Counted from the stretch's first letter, positions 15,165-25,453 are shown. The stretch is DNA of 64,000 nucleotides from Lachnotalea sp. AF33-28 (GCF_003477885.1 NZ_QUEE01000010.1:62001-126000); one strand, 5' to 3'. Notes: generated by a model from the letters alone, not told the origin. A program made the numbers and translations.

Positions 15165-16820
15165 ATGACAGCAGTACCGTCACCTGCGCAATATGCATGG
15201 CAGGAAGCAGAGCGGAGCATGTTTATTCACTTTGGCCCGGCCACCTGGCAGGGAAGAGAATATGACGACGGTTCTGTACCTGTAAAACAAATCAATCCAA
15301 CGCAGCTGGATACCGAGGAATGGTGTCGGGCGGCACTGGCATTTGGCGCGAAAAGAATTGTATTTGTCGCCAAGCATACCGGTGGATTTTGCTGGTGGCA
15401 GACCGATACGACAGAATACAGTGTAAAAAATTGCCCGTGGAAGGGCGGTAAAGGGGACGTCTTAAGAGAACTGTCACAGTCCTGTAAAAAACACGGACTG
15501 CGTCTGGGAGTATATATATATCCCGGGGACCGTACCTGGGGGGCGTATATCGGCGGCGGCGGAAAGACCGAGGATCCTTCGCTTCAGGATGCCTATAATG
15601 AGGTGTTTCGCACGCAGCTTACCGAGGTGCTGTCGAGATACGGTGAGATAGAAGAGGTCTGGTTTGACGGCTCCTGTGTGATCGAGGTAGGGGATATTCT
15701 GGAACGGTATGCGAAGAATTCGGTCATTTTTCAGGGACCGTATGCAAGTATCCGGTGGTGCGGAACAGAACGCGGAACCATGCCGGATCCTGCCTGGAGC
15801 AGCATAAATAAGAAAGACCTGGAGACCGGAACCGCGACCGTTGTGCAAAGCGATCCCGAGGGAGACACCTGGGCACCGTTGGAGGTGGATACGACATTAT
15901 ACAATCACTTCTGGTTCTGGAGTCCGGAGAATGCAAAGAAACAGAAGACGCTGTCTGATCTGATGGAGATTTATTATCATTCTGCAGGAAGAGGCGGCGT
16001 GCTGCTGCTAAATACCTCGCCCAACACCGACGGGCGGATTCCTGCGGAAGATATCAGGCTTCTGGAACGGTTTGGAAAAGAAATCGACCGACGGTTTGCG
16101 AAACCGCTGGCGGAATGTAACGGCGAAGGAAACGAATTGGTATTAGAACTGGAAGAGGCGGCTGTGATCAATCATGTGATGTTAATGGAAGACATCCGCG
16201 GAGGAGAACGCGTGCGCAGATACCGTCTGGAGGCAGAAGTAAATGGTGCATGGCAGGAAATCGGTGCGGGCTTCCAGATTGGAAGGAAGCGAATTGTGGT
16301 CGTAGAGCCGGTAAAGGCAGAGCGGATACGTCTTGTGATCGACAAGGCAGCAGATACGCCGCTCCTTCGGCGTATGGCAGCGTTTTTTGTGAAATGCGAA
16401 GATCATGCGGCACTGCTTACTGCTCAGAATTCCGTTTCTCTGGTATATGACCCGGTAACGGATTCCTGGGTAAGCCCGGGAGAAGGAGAGCGCGTACTCG
16501 CCTGGAATGCAGAAGATGTGCATGAAAAGAAATTTATGTTTGATGTGGATATCAGCCGCATTGTGACAGAGCCGGGACAGTATGAACTGAAGTTTTTGAC
16601 AGAGGGATCTGCGGCGCTTCGAATAGAGAAGCTGGAGGTATTGCTGGAGAGACAGGTCACAGACGGTGTGCTTTCCGTGATAAAAGAGGGCTCCTGCTAT
16701 AATCTGACCCGCACCTCCGCGGTGGAAGATGCGCAGGGCGGCAAAACAGGCGTGCGCGGCTGTATCGAATGCCTCGGGGAAGGGGAACGCGGCTCGCTTA
16801 CGGTTAAGAAGATAGTTTAA
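15165..16820 (+). CDS. GH29 alpha-L-fucosidase with C-terminal beta-sandwich domain
   Basis: 551 residues; the ATG follows GGAGGAAGG. The catalytic domain begins SMFIHFGPATWQG, continues with RIVFVAKHTGGFCWW, and has the nucleophile Asp168 in EVWFDG; HSAGRGGVLLLNTSPN closes the barrel. A C-terminal region (about 330-550) looks like carbohydrate-binding beta-sandwich modules. The enzyme removes terminal alpha-L-fucose. No signal peptide, so cytosolic. It follows the transport genes and precedes a beta-mannosidase and a second GH29 enzyme. Confidence 0.88.
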   Translation: MTAVPSPAQYAWQEAERSMFIHFGPATWQGREYDDGSVPVKQINPTQLDTEEWCRAALAFGAKRIVFVAKHTGGFCWWQTDTTEYSVKNCPWKGGKGDVLRELSQSCKKHGLRLGVYIYPGDRTWGAYIGGGGKTEDPSLQDAYNEVFRTQLTEVLSRYGEIEEVWFDGSCVIEVGDILERYAKNSVIFQGPYASIRWCGTERGTMPDPAWSSINKKDLETGTATVVQSDPEGDTWAPLEVDTTLYNHFWFWSPENAKKQKTLSDLMEIYYHSAGRGGVLLLNTSPNTDGRIPAEDIRLLERFGKEIDRRFAKPLAECNGEGNELVLELEEAAVINHVMLMEDIRGGERVRRYRLEAEVNGAWQEIGAGFQIGRKRIVVVEPVKAERIRLVIDKAADTPLLRRMAAFFVKCEDHAALLTAQNSVSLVYDPVTDSWVSPGEGERVLAWNAEDVHEKKFMFDVDISRIVTEPGQYELKFLTEGSAALRIEKLEVLLERQVTDGVLSVIKEGSCYNLTRTSAVEDAQGGKTGVRGCIECLGEGERGSLTVKKIV

Positions 16821-16842
16821 GAGAACAAAGGAGACCAGGAAA

Positions 16843-19275
16843 ATGGAACGTTTGAGTTTGAACGGAGTCTGGCAGATGCAGCAGGACGGCTGGGAAGAGT
16901 GGATTCCGGCTTCCGTCCCGGGCAGTGTATACAATGATTTACTAAAGGCGGAGCGGATGGAAGACCCGTATTGGAGAGCCAATGAAACAAAGGCGCTTGC
17001 CCTGATGGAATACGATTATCATTACCGCCGCAGCTTCCGGGTGGAAAAAGAGCTGCTGGCTCATGACGAGGTCATGCTCTTTTGCGCAGGCCTGGACACA
17101 CTGGCCGAAATCCGCATAAACGGTCAGGTGATCGGAACGGCCGATAATATGCACAGAGAGTGGGAATATCCGGTAAAATCGTATCTGGCGGAGGGAGAGA
17201 ATGAGATTCAGATAACCTTTTCTTCTCCAACCGGATATATCCGGGAGCATTATGAGGAGAATCCAAATGACGGCTCCGACTATGCGATGAAGGGTTTCCC
17301 CAACTTAAGAAAGGCGCATTGTATGTTTGGCTGGGACTGGGGTCCGCGCCTTCCTGATGCAGGCATCTGGCGGGAGATTGAACTGCGGGGAGAGGATACT
17401 GCAGTATTTGAAAGTGTTTCTGTCAGACAAAAGCATGAAGACGGTAAGGTGTGGTTAACTGCAGAGGCTTTCTGCAAATATATCACCGGAGAACCGGATG
17501 AAATCCTGTTTTCTGTCTATACACCGGAGGGTGAACTTTTAAAAACGGTGACAGCAGAAGAGAAAATCCTCGTGGAACAGCCTAAGCTCTGGTGGCCGAA
17601 CGGATATGGCGCACAGCCATTGTACCGGGTATCAGTGACTGCATACAAGGACGGACAGGAACTGGATCGCTGGGAGAAACGCATCGGTCTGCGCACGATC
17701 GGTCTGAAGCGGGAAAAGGATGAATGGGGAGAAAGCTTTGCGCATGTGGTAAACGGCGTCGCAATCTTTGCCATGGGCGCCGACTATATTCCGGAAGACA
17801 ATATTCTTCCGCGTGTGAATGGGGCGCGTACACGCAGGCTGTTGGAAGACTGTATCGCTGCTCATTTTAATACGGTCCGTGTATGGGGCGGCGGATACTA
17901 TCCGGAAGATGTGTTTTTTGATTTATGTGATGAACTGGGACTTCTCGTATGGCAGGATATGATGTTTGCCTGTGCGGTATATGCCCTGACAGAGAAATTC
18001 GAAGCATCCGTAACAGAAGAGCTGATTTGTAATATCCGCAGGCTGCGCCACCACCCGTCCCTCGCGTTATGGTGCGGCAACAATGAGATGGAAATGTTTG
18101 TGCATGCAGATGTATGGATCAAGCATCCGAGACAGAAGGCCGACTATATCAAAATGTATGAGTATGTATTCCCGAAGCTGTTTGCAGAGCATGACCCGGA
18201 TGGCATTTACTGGCCGGCCAGCCCTTCCTCCGGCGGCTCCTTCGATGATCCGAATGATTATAACAGAGGCGATACCCATTACTGGGAGGTATGGCACGGC
18301 TGCAAACCGTTTACCGATTACCGGAAATACTTCTTCCGCTATGCATCGGAATTTGGATTCCAGTCCTTCCCGTCCTTGAAAACCGTAGAGAGCTTTACGC
18401 TTCCGGCAGACCGGAATATATTTTCCTATGTGATGGAAAAGCATCAGAGAAATGAACTGGCAAACGGAAAAATCATGGAATATATTTCCCAGACCTTCTT
18501 ATATCCGGGAACATTCGAACTGTTGCTATATGCTTCCCAGCTTCTGCAGGCGGAAGCCATTCGCTATGGCGTAGAGCACTGGAGAAGGAACCGCGGCAGA
18601 TGTATGGGTGCGATTTACTGGCAGCTGAATGACTGCTGGCCGGTAGCCTCCTGGGCCAGCATCGATTATTACGGACGCTGGAAAGCACTGCATTATGCAG
18701 CGCGGCGCTTCTTTGCACCGGTGCTGTTGTCCTGTGAAGAAGAAGGGCTGCTTTCCCAGACGATCGATGTGAATGCTCAGGCATTTGAGGTAAAGAAGCG
18801 TGCCAGATTCTCCGTCAGCAATGAAACCATGCAGACCTTTGACGGAACCGTAGAATGGTCTCTTAGAAATCCGGCTTCCGAAGTATTGCAAAACGGACAG
18901 ATAGAAGTACATACCGGTGCGCTTTCGGCAGAGTGGGTTGGAGACTTTGATTTCAATGAGGCCAAGGTATATGAAAATTATATCAGCTATCGCCTTTTAG
19001 GGGAAAACGGCGCAGAGATTTCCTGTGATTCCGTCTTATTCTGTCCGCCGAAGCATTTTGCATTCGTAGATCCGCAGCTGCAGGTGGAATCTAACGGCAG
19101 GGAAATCACAGTGACTGCCCGCGCGTATGCAAGAGGTGTGGAGATCGAATTCCCGGACAGCGATGTGGTATTGTCGGATAATTATTTCAACATGGATGCA
19201 GGCACAAAGACCGTTCGTGTATTGCGCGGGGAGGTAAAAACCGTAACCGTACGCAGCGTATATGATATCAAATAA
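16843..19275 (+). CDS. GH2 beta-mannosidase
   Basis: 810 residues, near the usual length of GH2 beta-mannosidases. The N-terminal sugar-binding domain (NGVWQM, then WIPASVPGSVYNDLL), the immunoglobulin-like domain and the barrel are all present; HCMFGWDWGPRLPDAGIWREIEL is typical of mannosidases rather than galactosidases. The acid/base is Glu415 (WCGNNEME) and the nucleophile Glu503 (ASEFGFQS). It cleaves terminal beta-linked mannose, such as the core of N-glycans or mannan fragments. Cytosolic. With two fucosidases it suggests processing of fucosylated N-glycan-like or plant oligosaccharides (inference). Confidence 0.92.
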   Translation: MERLSLNGVWQMQQDGWEEWIPASVPGSVYNDLLKAERMEDPYWRANETKALALMEYDYHYRRSFRVEKELLAHDEVMLFCAGLDTLAEIRINGQVIGTADNMHREWEYPVKSYLAEGENEIQITFSSPTGYIREHYEENPNDGSDYAMKGFPNLRKAHCMFGWDWGPRLPDAGIWREIELRGEDTAVFESVSVRQKHEDGKVWLTAEAFCKYITGEPDEILFSVYTPEGELLKTVTAEEKILVEQPKLWWPNGYGAQPLYRVSVTAYKDGQELDRWEKRIGLRTIGLKREKDEWGESFAHVVNGVAIFAMGADYIPEDNILPRVNGARTRRLLEDCIAAHFNTVRVWGGGYYPEDVFFDLCDELGLLVWQDMMFACAVYALTEKFEASVTEELICNIRRLRHHPSLALWCGNNEMEMFVHADVWIKHPRQKADYIKMYEYVFPKLFAEHDPDGIYWPASPSSGGSFDDPNDYNRGDTHYWEVWHGCKPFTDYRKYFFRYASEFGFQSFPSLKTVESFTLPADRNIFSYVMEKHQRNELANGKIMEYISQTFLYPGTFELLLYASQLLQAEAIRYGVEHWRRNRGRCMGAIYWQLNDCWPVASWASIDYYGRWKALHYAARRFFAPVLLSCEEEGLLSQTIDVNAQAFEVKKRARFSVSNETMQTFDGTVEWSLRNPASEVLQNGQIEVHTGALSAEWVGDFDFNEAKVYENYISYRLLGENGAEISCDSVLFCPPKHFAFVDPQLQVESNGREITVTARAYARGVEIEFPDSDVVLSDNYFNMDAGTKTVRVLRGEVKTVTVRSVYDIK

Positions 19276-19294
19276 GCGGAGGCAGGAAGAAATC

Positions 19295-20668
19295 ATGAAA
19301 CATTTTGTACCGGCTGCCGGCCGGACACCGGCCATAGCGGAATATGAGGCATTAAAATTCGGTGTATTTGTGCATTTTAATATGCAGCAGTTTGTCTATA
19401 CCAAAGATGAGTTTACCCAGGTGAATGATCCGCAGGTCTGGAACCCGACGGATCTGGATGTGGAGCAGTGGTTTCGGCGCTGGAAAGAAGCAGGCGTTAA
19501 GTATGCGGTGCTTACGACAAAGCACACATCGGATTTCTGCCTTTGGGATACTAAAACGACAGAATCGAATGTTATGAATAGCCCGGTTCCCGTAGATATT
19601 GTGAAAGAATTTGTGACTTATGCACGCAAATATGAGATTAAACCCTGCTTCTATTACTGTATATGGGGCGGTGCTTATAATCCGAAGGAACATGCGGACG
19701 AACTTATGCTGGAGCAGATCGAAGAGCTGCTTACAAAGTATGGGGATATCTATCTGATGTGGATGGATATGGCGAATTGGAGACCGGAAGGAATGACGGT
19801 GCAGGGAATCTACGATTTTATTAAAAACAGGCAGCCGGATACGCTGGTGCATTTTAACCAGCATATCCAGGACGGAACGGCACTGCATTATTTCCCTACG
19901 GATGCTGTGAACGGAGAAGAGCGGATTCCGCCCGAAACCGGGCACATCAAGCTGCGTGAGGTTGACAAAGAGACGTATTATCTGCCGTTTGAGTATGAAA
20001 TCTGCCTCCAAAAAGTGGAAGAAAATGTTGGAAAGGGATATGTGCAGGGAACGCGCTGGTTTACCTACAGTGCGCGCGAGGGCATGACACCGAGCCATCC
20101 GGCACCTATCGAAGAATTGTACCCGTTTATTCACAAGGCGTATCAAAGAGGCGCAAGCAACGTTATCTTATCGACAGCCCCGGATTTTACCGGCCGGGTA
20201 CGGGAAGAGGATGCTGCGGCTCTGACGCAGATCCGTTCCCTGATTGACCGTCAGGCAGAGGATTGTGTGCAGGCAGGATCTCTGTATACTACCTGGAAGC
20301 TATGCACGACCCGCCGGGAAAACACTGCCGCCAGCCTGCGGATCCGTTTGAAGGAAGACCGTAAGGCAAGAATGCTCGGATGTCTGTTTACGGCAGAGGA
20401 TAAAACAGATGCAGAGCTTACGCTGCTGACCGCGGATGGCAGGATGCTGTGCACGGTGATCTGCAAAGCGGACGCACCGAGTGATATGCTGGGATTTTCC
20501 TATGAGACACTTCCTGCGGCAGTGACACTGGAAGCCGGCCGGGAATATATTCTGGTTACAGAGCGCAGGGAGCATTATGCGGATATTACGGCTAAAACAA
20601 CGGAGTGTGCGGATATTGTATCCGGAATACCGCTTCTTAGCCTGGTATTTGAGGAGGAAAAAGGATGA
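19295..20668 (+). CDS. Second GH29-type alpha-L-fucosidase
   Basis: 457 residues from the ATG six bases after AGGAAG; an ATG at 19262 would overlap the mannosidase end. The domain starts ALKFGVFVHFNMQQF, continues with KYAVLTTKHTSDFCLWDT, and has the probable nucleophile Asp158 in LMWMDMANW, where the usual WFDG is replaced by WMDM. It is divergent from the first GH29 gene and probably has a different linkage preference. A shorter C-terminal beta domain (about 340-450) follows. Cytosolic. The stop overlaps the next gene. Confidence 0.82.
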   Translation: MKHFVPAAGRTPAIAEYEALKFGVFVHFNMQQFVYTKDEFTQVNDPQVWNPTDLDVEQWFRRWKEAGVKYAVLTTKHTSDFCLWDTKTTESNVMNSPVPVDIVKEFVTYARKYEIKPCFYYCIWGGAYNPKEHADELMLEQIEELLTKYGDIYLMWMDMANWRPEGMTVQGIYDFIKNRQPDTLVHFNQHIQDGTALHYFPTDAVNGEERIPPETGHIKLREVDKETYYLPFEYEICLQKVEENVGKGYVQGTRWFTYSAREGMTPSHPAPIEELYPFIHKAYQRGASNVILSTAPDFTGRVREEDAAALTQIRSLIDRQAEDCVQAGSLYTTWKLCTTRRENTAASLRIRLKEDRKARMLGCLFTAEDKTDAELTLLTADGRMLCTVICKADAPSDMLGFSYETLPAAVTLEAGREYILVTERREHYADITAKTTECADIVSGIPLLSLVFEEEKG

Positions 20669-21489
20669 GACTGACCTATCTGGGAACGGCGGCCTCGGAG
20701 GGGCTTCCGGCTCTGTTTTGTGAGTGTGAGCATTGTAAGAAAGCCAGAGAAGCAGGTGGAAAAAGCATCCGCACCAGAAGCCAGGCGCTGATAGACGATG
20801 CGCTTCTGGTGGATTTTGGACCGGATACCTATATGCATATGCTGCAGCACAATCTTCATCTGACGCAGATAAAACATGTGCTGATTACGCATTGTCATCA
20901 GGATCATTTCTATATCGATGATTTGCTGACAAGAGCGGCTCCATTCGGCAATGCCGATGGCATTATGCATGTATACGGTAATAATATGCTTTCCGCCCTG
21001 TATCATCATAATGTGGTGACAAGGGGAATCTATCCGAACACCGACAAGGCACTGCGTATCGTAGAGCTTGAGGAATTCGAAACGGTAACAGTGGGCGGCT
21101 ATGAGGTGACTCCGCTGTTAGCCGACCACAATCCGGCTGAGAAATGCTTCATCTATATGATACAAAAGGATGGAAAGACGCTTTTATATGCCAATGATAC
21201 CGGATATTTTAAGGATGAGGTGTGGGAGTATTTGAAGGGCAGGAAGTTTGATTTGGTAAGCCTGGACTGCAATCATCTGGATATGCAGGTTTATCACAAT
21301 CATATGAGCATTCCGTGCTGCAGGAAGGTGCGGGAGCGCCTGCTTTTAATGAACTGTATTGAAAAGACGACTCCGTGTGTGCTGACGCATTTTTCACATA
21401 ATCATGGCGGTATTCAGGAAGAACTCGAGACACTCACAAAAGGCATGGGATTTTTCATAGCATATGACGGCTTTTCCATAGAGGTATGA
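20665..21489 (+). CDS. Metallo-beta-lactamase-fold hydrolase (PhnP-like)
   Basis: 274 residues, coupled to the fucosidase gene by ATGA. The metal-binding motif THCHQDH gives His76, His78, Asp80 and His81; further ligands are likely in LLADHN, YANDTGYF and LTHFSHNHGG. A cysteine cluster near the N-terminus (CECEHC) resembles the extra zinc site of PhnP-type cyclic phosphodiesterases. The substrate is unknown; its place at the end of a glycan operon suggests a phosphodiester or lactone-type sugar product (inference). Confidence 0.75.
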   Translation: MRLTYLGTAASEGLPALFCECEHCKKAREAGGKSIRTRSQALIDDALLVDFGPDTYMHMLQHNLHLTQIKHVLITHCHQDHFYIDDLLTRAAPFGNADGIMHVYGNNMLSALYHHNVVTRGIYPNTDKALRIVELEEFETVTVGGYEVTPLLADHNPAEKCFIYMIQKDGKTLLYANDTGYFKDEVWEYLKGRKFDLVSLDCNHLDMQVYHNHMSIPCCRKVRERLLLMNCIEKTTPCVLTHFSHNHGGIQEELETLTKGMGFFIAYDGFSIEV

Positions 21490-21508
21490 AAAAGGGGCTG
21501 AAGCACTG

Positions 21509-21977
21509 TTAGTGTTGTATTTCTTTTTTCCGTCCGTATGATGCCGCGCCAACCGTTCCGCAGCAGGCTGTCAGGGCCAGCGCAGTCCAGAGCCAGGGAT
21601 TGTAAGTATCTCCGATTTTCGGAGCGGTTTCGGTCGCTTCTTTGGCATTTATGACCGTCGGGATATGAGCAGCGAAGCCTCCATATTCCTGCCCGCAGAT
21701 TTCGCACACGGCCTTTTGTGTACAGGTGGCGGTTTTGCCGGTATGACTGCCTGTTTCAAACTTTAAACCGCAATAGGCGCAGGTCTTCCAGTGGCCGTTT
21801 GCATCGGCCTGCCACTTAAGGAGCTGTGGTGTCAATATTTTCCAGATACGGAGTACTGGCATCTAATAACACGCCGCCTACGGTGACAGATACTGCCGGC
21901 GCTGCCAGCGCTGTGGCAGGCATCAGAGAAAGCACCATGCTAAGCGCCAGCAGCAGGCTTAGGTATGTTCGTTTCAT
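21509..21977 (-). pseudogene. Remnant of a sortase-type surface protein
   Basis: From 21977 the minus strand encodes a normal secretion signal (MKRTYLSLLLALSMVLSLMP, then ATALA) and the start of a mature domain (VSVTVGGVLLDA). It hits a stop at about 21831. In another frame, continuing from there, lies a Cys-pair repeat (CAYCG, CEICGQEYGG), a PKIGD motif, a membrane segment and a basic tail (GRKKEIQH), which is the cell-wall anchor pattern. The two parts are out of frame and far too short together, so a large internal deletion plus frameshift is likely. No function should remain. Confidence 0.65.
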
Positions 21978-22107
21978 CGCAAAATCCTTCTTTCTTTCAT
22001 ATATTTCTATCAGTATAATAGAAGTTCTCCTGAAAAAGGGACAGTGTGCATGAAACGGACGGAAAAAGACATGAATCGGCAGTCGGTAAAAAGTTTATAA
22101 TCCTTAT

Positions 22108-23922
22108 TTACAGATGTGTGCCGGCTGCGTGTTTTGCTGTTTCTTTTTCTATGTCTTCACAGGTGAGCTTTAAGAGGGTCATCCGTATGGTGATCCCCCT
22201 GCCGCTGTTTTTCACAATGTTTAGGCCGCAGTCTTCACCGTAGAACAGGCGCAGGCGCTGATGCAGGTTTTTCAGCCCGTAACTCTCGGTATCCAGCTGG
22301 ATCGGTTCGTGCAGCCTGGCATTTAATTCTTCCAGCTCATCTTCCTCCATGCCGCAGCCGTTATCCTCCACGGTGATCAGCATGGTCTTCTCATCCAGGG
22401 ATCTGCCGCTGAAAAGAATATAATTATCTTCTTCGGAGACCTCGAACCCATGTACAAAATAGTTTTCGATCAGGGGCTGAAACACATTGCGTATGATGCC
22501 GCAGCGCAGTATTCCCTTTTCAAAATTATATCTGACCTTGACCCTGTTGCCGTAACGCGCCCCAAATAAGGCCAGATAGCGTTTGCTGAAGGCCAGTTCA
22601 TCCTGCAGCGGAATGAAGGTCTTAGAACCGATGAAGCCCCGGAAGATCGCGGACAGCTGCGTGATCAGCTCCGCGGTCTTTGTATCGCCGCTCTGGTAGC
22701 AGCGGGAGCAGAGCATCTCCAGACTGTTGTACAGAAAATGCGGGTTGAATTTGGCCTGCAGCTCCGATAATTCCGCTTCTTTCTGTTTCAGCTCGTAATA
22801 ATAGGCCCGGTTGATATTGTCACTTAAGCGGACGGTCATATGATTGATGGACTCGGCGATCTCAGAGAGCCCGCTCTGTTTGAATCCGGTAGGGATCTGG
22901 CGGTCCAGATGGTTTTCTCCGATATCATTTAAGCCTTCCCGGATCACATTCACTTCTTTTGTGATCATCTGAAGCATGATGAGATATAGGATGATGGAAA
23001 GGCCCGCAAACAGCAGCACGATCAGCAGGATGGGCAGGGTGAATTTATGGGAGTAAAGGAAAATCTCCTGCCAGGAAGCGTTGTAGCTGATGACGGAAAA
23101 ACGGTTGCCGCAGACCCCGGAACGGACATAAAGTTTCCTGCCGCCTTCCCCGGTCCGTATGCCCTCCTGACCGCCGTCCGGCAGATAGAGCCTGGCCTTG
23201 TCATAGCTCCCGCTGGAATCATAGATCAGCTCATCGCCGGTTCGCAGCTGGTAGCTTAAGGATTCCAGAGGAGAGATGCTGCTTTTACAGATCTGTTCCA
23301 GGGAGGAGGTGCTGTAGCCCACAAGGATTTTCCCCCTGCCCCAGGTGGATGGGATGCCGCCGCAGATCGCATAGGATTGAATTGTATTTGAATCATTTAC
23401 AATCGGCTCCATGCCGTAGACTTCCATCAGGGATGAATCCAGCCGGATATTGTCCAGATAAGGGAAATCCGCCGGAAGCTCGCGTATGCTCCCGCCCGTA
23501 TTAAACAGGATATAATTGATATCCCTGGTATCGGAATACAGGGCGATCCATTGAGCCTGGCTGTCCCGGATAATCATCTGCTGAAGCGCGTCTTTCAGAT
23601 CCAATTTGGCAAAGGGCTCCGAGGCCGGATCCACATCGGTGGTAAAATATGCCTGGAGCACATCGTGAATCGTGCCTTTATTCTCATAGATCGGCATATA
23701 GATCTGCCAGAAATTATCCAGAGTATCCTGATAGTCCTGCTGCATCTGCATATAGGTGAGATCCATCTGGGAGAACAGCTCTTCCCGCCGCTGGCGGTAT
23801 GCAAAAAAGCAGGCGATGACGGCAATCAGCATCAAAAGGAGCAGATAAAGAGCGGTAAGTGACAGGAATGTTTTATTCTGCGACACTCTGGCGGTATTTT
23901 TATCTGACGGTCTGTTCATCAT
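22108..23922 (-). CDS. YesM-type sensor histidine kinase
   Basis: 604 residues: a cytosolic start, membrane segment (about 20-42), a large extracytoplasmic sensor domain, a second membrane segment (about 292-318), HAMP, then a His_kinase domain with phospho-accepting His395 in FNPHFLYNSLE. The ATP-binding domain has FQPLIENYFVHGF and EDNGCGMEEDE. It should sense a carbohydrate signal and phosphorylate the YesN-type partner. Its start overlaps the regulator gene by 23 bases, so the two are one operon. The pair is divergent from the rhamnogalacturonan operon and most likely controls it. Confidence 0.92.
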   Translation of the reverse strand: MMNRPSDKNTARVSQNKTFLSLTALYLLLLMLIAVIACFFAYRQRREELFSQMDLTYMQMQQDYQDTLDNFWQIYMPIYENKGTIHDVLQAYFTTDVDPASEPFAKLDLKDALQQMIIRDSQAQWIALYSDTRDINYILFNTGGSIRELPADFPYLDNIRLDSSLMEVYGMEPIVNDSNTIQSYAICGGIPSTWGRGKILVGYSTSSLEQICKSSISPLESLSYQLRTGDELIYDSSGSYDKARLYLPDGGQEGIRTGEGGRKLYVRSGVCGNRFSVISYNASWQEIFLYSHKFTLPILLIVLLFAGLSIILYLIMLQMITKEVNVIREGLNDIGENHLDRQIPTGFKQSGLSEIAESINHMTVRLSDNINRAYYYELKQKEAELSELQAKFNPHFLYNSLEMLCSRCYQSGDTKTAELITQLSAIFRGFIGSKTFIPLQDELAFSKRYLALFGARYGNRVKVRYNFEKGILRCGIIRNVFQPLIENYFVHGFEVSEEDNYILFSGRSLDEKTMLITVEDNGCGMEEDELEELNARLHEPIQLDTESYGLKNLHQRLRLFYGEDCGLNIVKNSGRGITIRMTLLKLTCEDIEKETAKHAAGTHL

Positions 23923-25453
23923 CCTGATCCCCTTCCGGCACTTCTTCCATATTGGACAGATTCTGCTTCAATACCCTGTATTTGACCGGAGATATGCCGG
24001 TCTGTTTTTTAAAGCTGGTCACAAAGTAGCTGGCGGAGGAAAATCCGACGTTTCCGGCGATGTCATTGATTTTCATATCGGAATTTTTAAGCAGCTGGAT
24101 GGCGCAGCAGATCCGGTACTGGGTCAGATAATTATTAAAAAACATGCCGGTCTCCTTTTTAAACAGGAATCCCAGATAAGCCTGGTTCATCCTGGTTTTA
24201 ACGCACAGATCCTTGATGGAAATCCCATCCGCATAATGTTTGTGGATATATCCGATCGCCTGCCGGATGACGGGGCTAAGCTGGTCGAAGTAGTAATTGA
24301 ACAGCAGATAGCTGTATTCCAGCAGTTCCACCACTGAGTTAAGAAAATCCTCGAGAGAGGCGATGGAAAACAGATGCATGCGGCTGTACAGCTGCTGGCG
24401 GATTTCCGGCCGGTTCGGGAATTCCTGAAGAAACAGCCGCTGCAGGCTTTGAGAGAGGATAAAAAGAGCCGGATTGGTCTCTTCTTTCTCAAAGAACGGC
24501 AGCAGTTCTTTCCCGATCCGCTGATAGCCCTCATTTCTAAGCTCCTCAGAAGGCTGATGGAAGAGCCCGTTCAGTTTATCGATGAACAGGCTGTCCGGAC
24601 GTATGCTGTGCCGGCTCTGGTCAAATATCTGCATGCCGGCAACGGACAGATCCGCCGTTTCCAGCAGATTGCACGCTTCTTTATAGCTCTGTGACAGAGT
24701 ATCGGCATCGCTTACCGCAGACCCGAGAGAAAGGGCAATCAAATTCTCCATTCCGAGCTTTTTGGCGAGGCGGGAGAAGGTCTTTGCGATCCGGTCTGTC
24801 TCTAGGCCGTCTCCTCCGATGATAAAAACATAGCGCCCTTTGTCGTCCCAGAACTGATGGACCTCATAATCCCCGGATAATTCTTCCACGCAGGCGCTGC
24901 AGTAGGCGGAGAGAGAGCCCTTCTGCTTCTTCCGGATGCAGGCGCTCATATATTCGGGCAGATAGATATTGATGTCCAGAAGTCCGGAACGCTCGCCAAG
25001 CTCTTCGCTGCTGATCGTGCCGGCCGCCCAGCGCAGCAGGATATTGTTGCGGAACAGATGCTTGGAGTTTTCCCGGCTGGTATAGATGTTCTCCAGCGCT
25101 TTTTCTATGGTGGCCTCCATCTCTTCTTTCTGGAAGGGCTTGAGCAGATAGTTTTCCACTCCCAATTGCATGGCGGTGCGGGCGTACTCAAATTCGCTGT
25201 AGGCGGTGAGAAGGATGCAGTGGGTGGCCGGGTATTTTTCACGGACTTTGTGAAGCAGTTCGATCCCATCCATATGGGGCATCCGTATATCCGTGATCAG
25301 CAGATCGACGCGCTTATCCTTCATCACATCCAGCGCTTCCAGCCCGTCGGCAGCGGTTAATAAGGTATCCACGCCAAATTGCTGCCAGGGAATTCTATCG
25401 GATAAAGCCTTGAGTATGGCGGGCTCATCATCAGTTATCAGAACCGTATACAT
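23900..25453 (-). CDS. YesN-type response regulator with AraC DNA-binding domain
   Basis: 517 residues starting MYTVLITDDEP, with AGGAGG six bases upstream; an upstream in-frame ATG at 25480 lacks a site. The receiver domain has acidic residues Asp8/Asp9 and phospho-acceptor Asp55 (LLITDIRMPHMDG). A long middle region (about 130-400) is of unknown fold, and the C-terminal 100 residues hold two AraC-type helix-turn-helix motifs (ISIKDLCVKTRMNQAYLGFL and KINDIAGNVGFSSASYFVTS). It should activate the divergent transport and lyase operon on phosphorylation. Confidence 0.92.
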   Translation of the reverse strand: MYTVLITDDEPAILKALSDRIPWQQFGVDTLLTAADGLEALDVMKDKRVDLLITDIRMPHMDGIELLHKVREKYPATHCILLTAYSEFEYARTAMQLGVENYLLKPFQKEEMEATIEKALENIYTSRENSKHLFRNNILLRWAAGTISSEELGERSGLLDINIYLPEYMSACIRKKQKGSLSAYCSACVEELSGDYEVHQFWDDKGRYVFIIGGDGLETDRIAKTFSRLAKKLGMENLIALSLGSAVSDADTLSQSYKEACNLLETADLSVAGMQIFDQSRHSIRPDSLFIDKLNGLFHQPSEELRNEGYQRIGKELLPFFEKEETNPALFILSQSLQRLFLQEFPNRPEIRQQLYSRMHLFSIASLEDFLNSVVELLEYSYLLFNYYFDQLSPVIRQAIGYIHKHYADGISIKDLCVKTRMNQAYLGFLFKKETGMFFNNYLTQYRICCAIQLLKNSDMKINDIAGNVGFSSASYFVTSFKKQTGISPVKYRVLKQNLSNMEEVPEGDQDDEQTVR

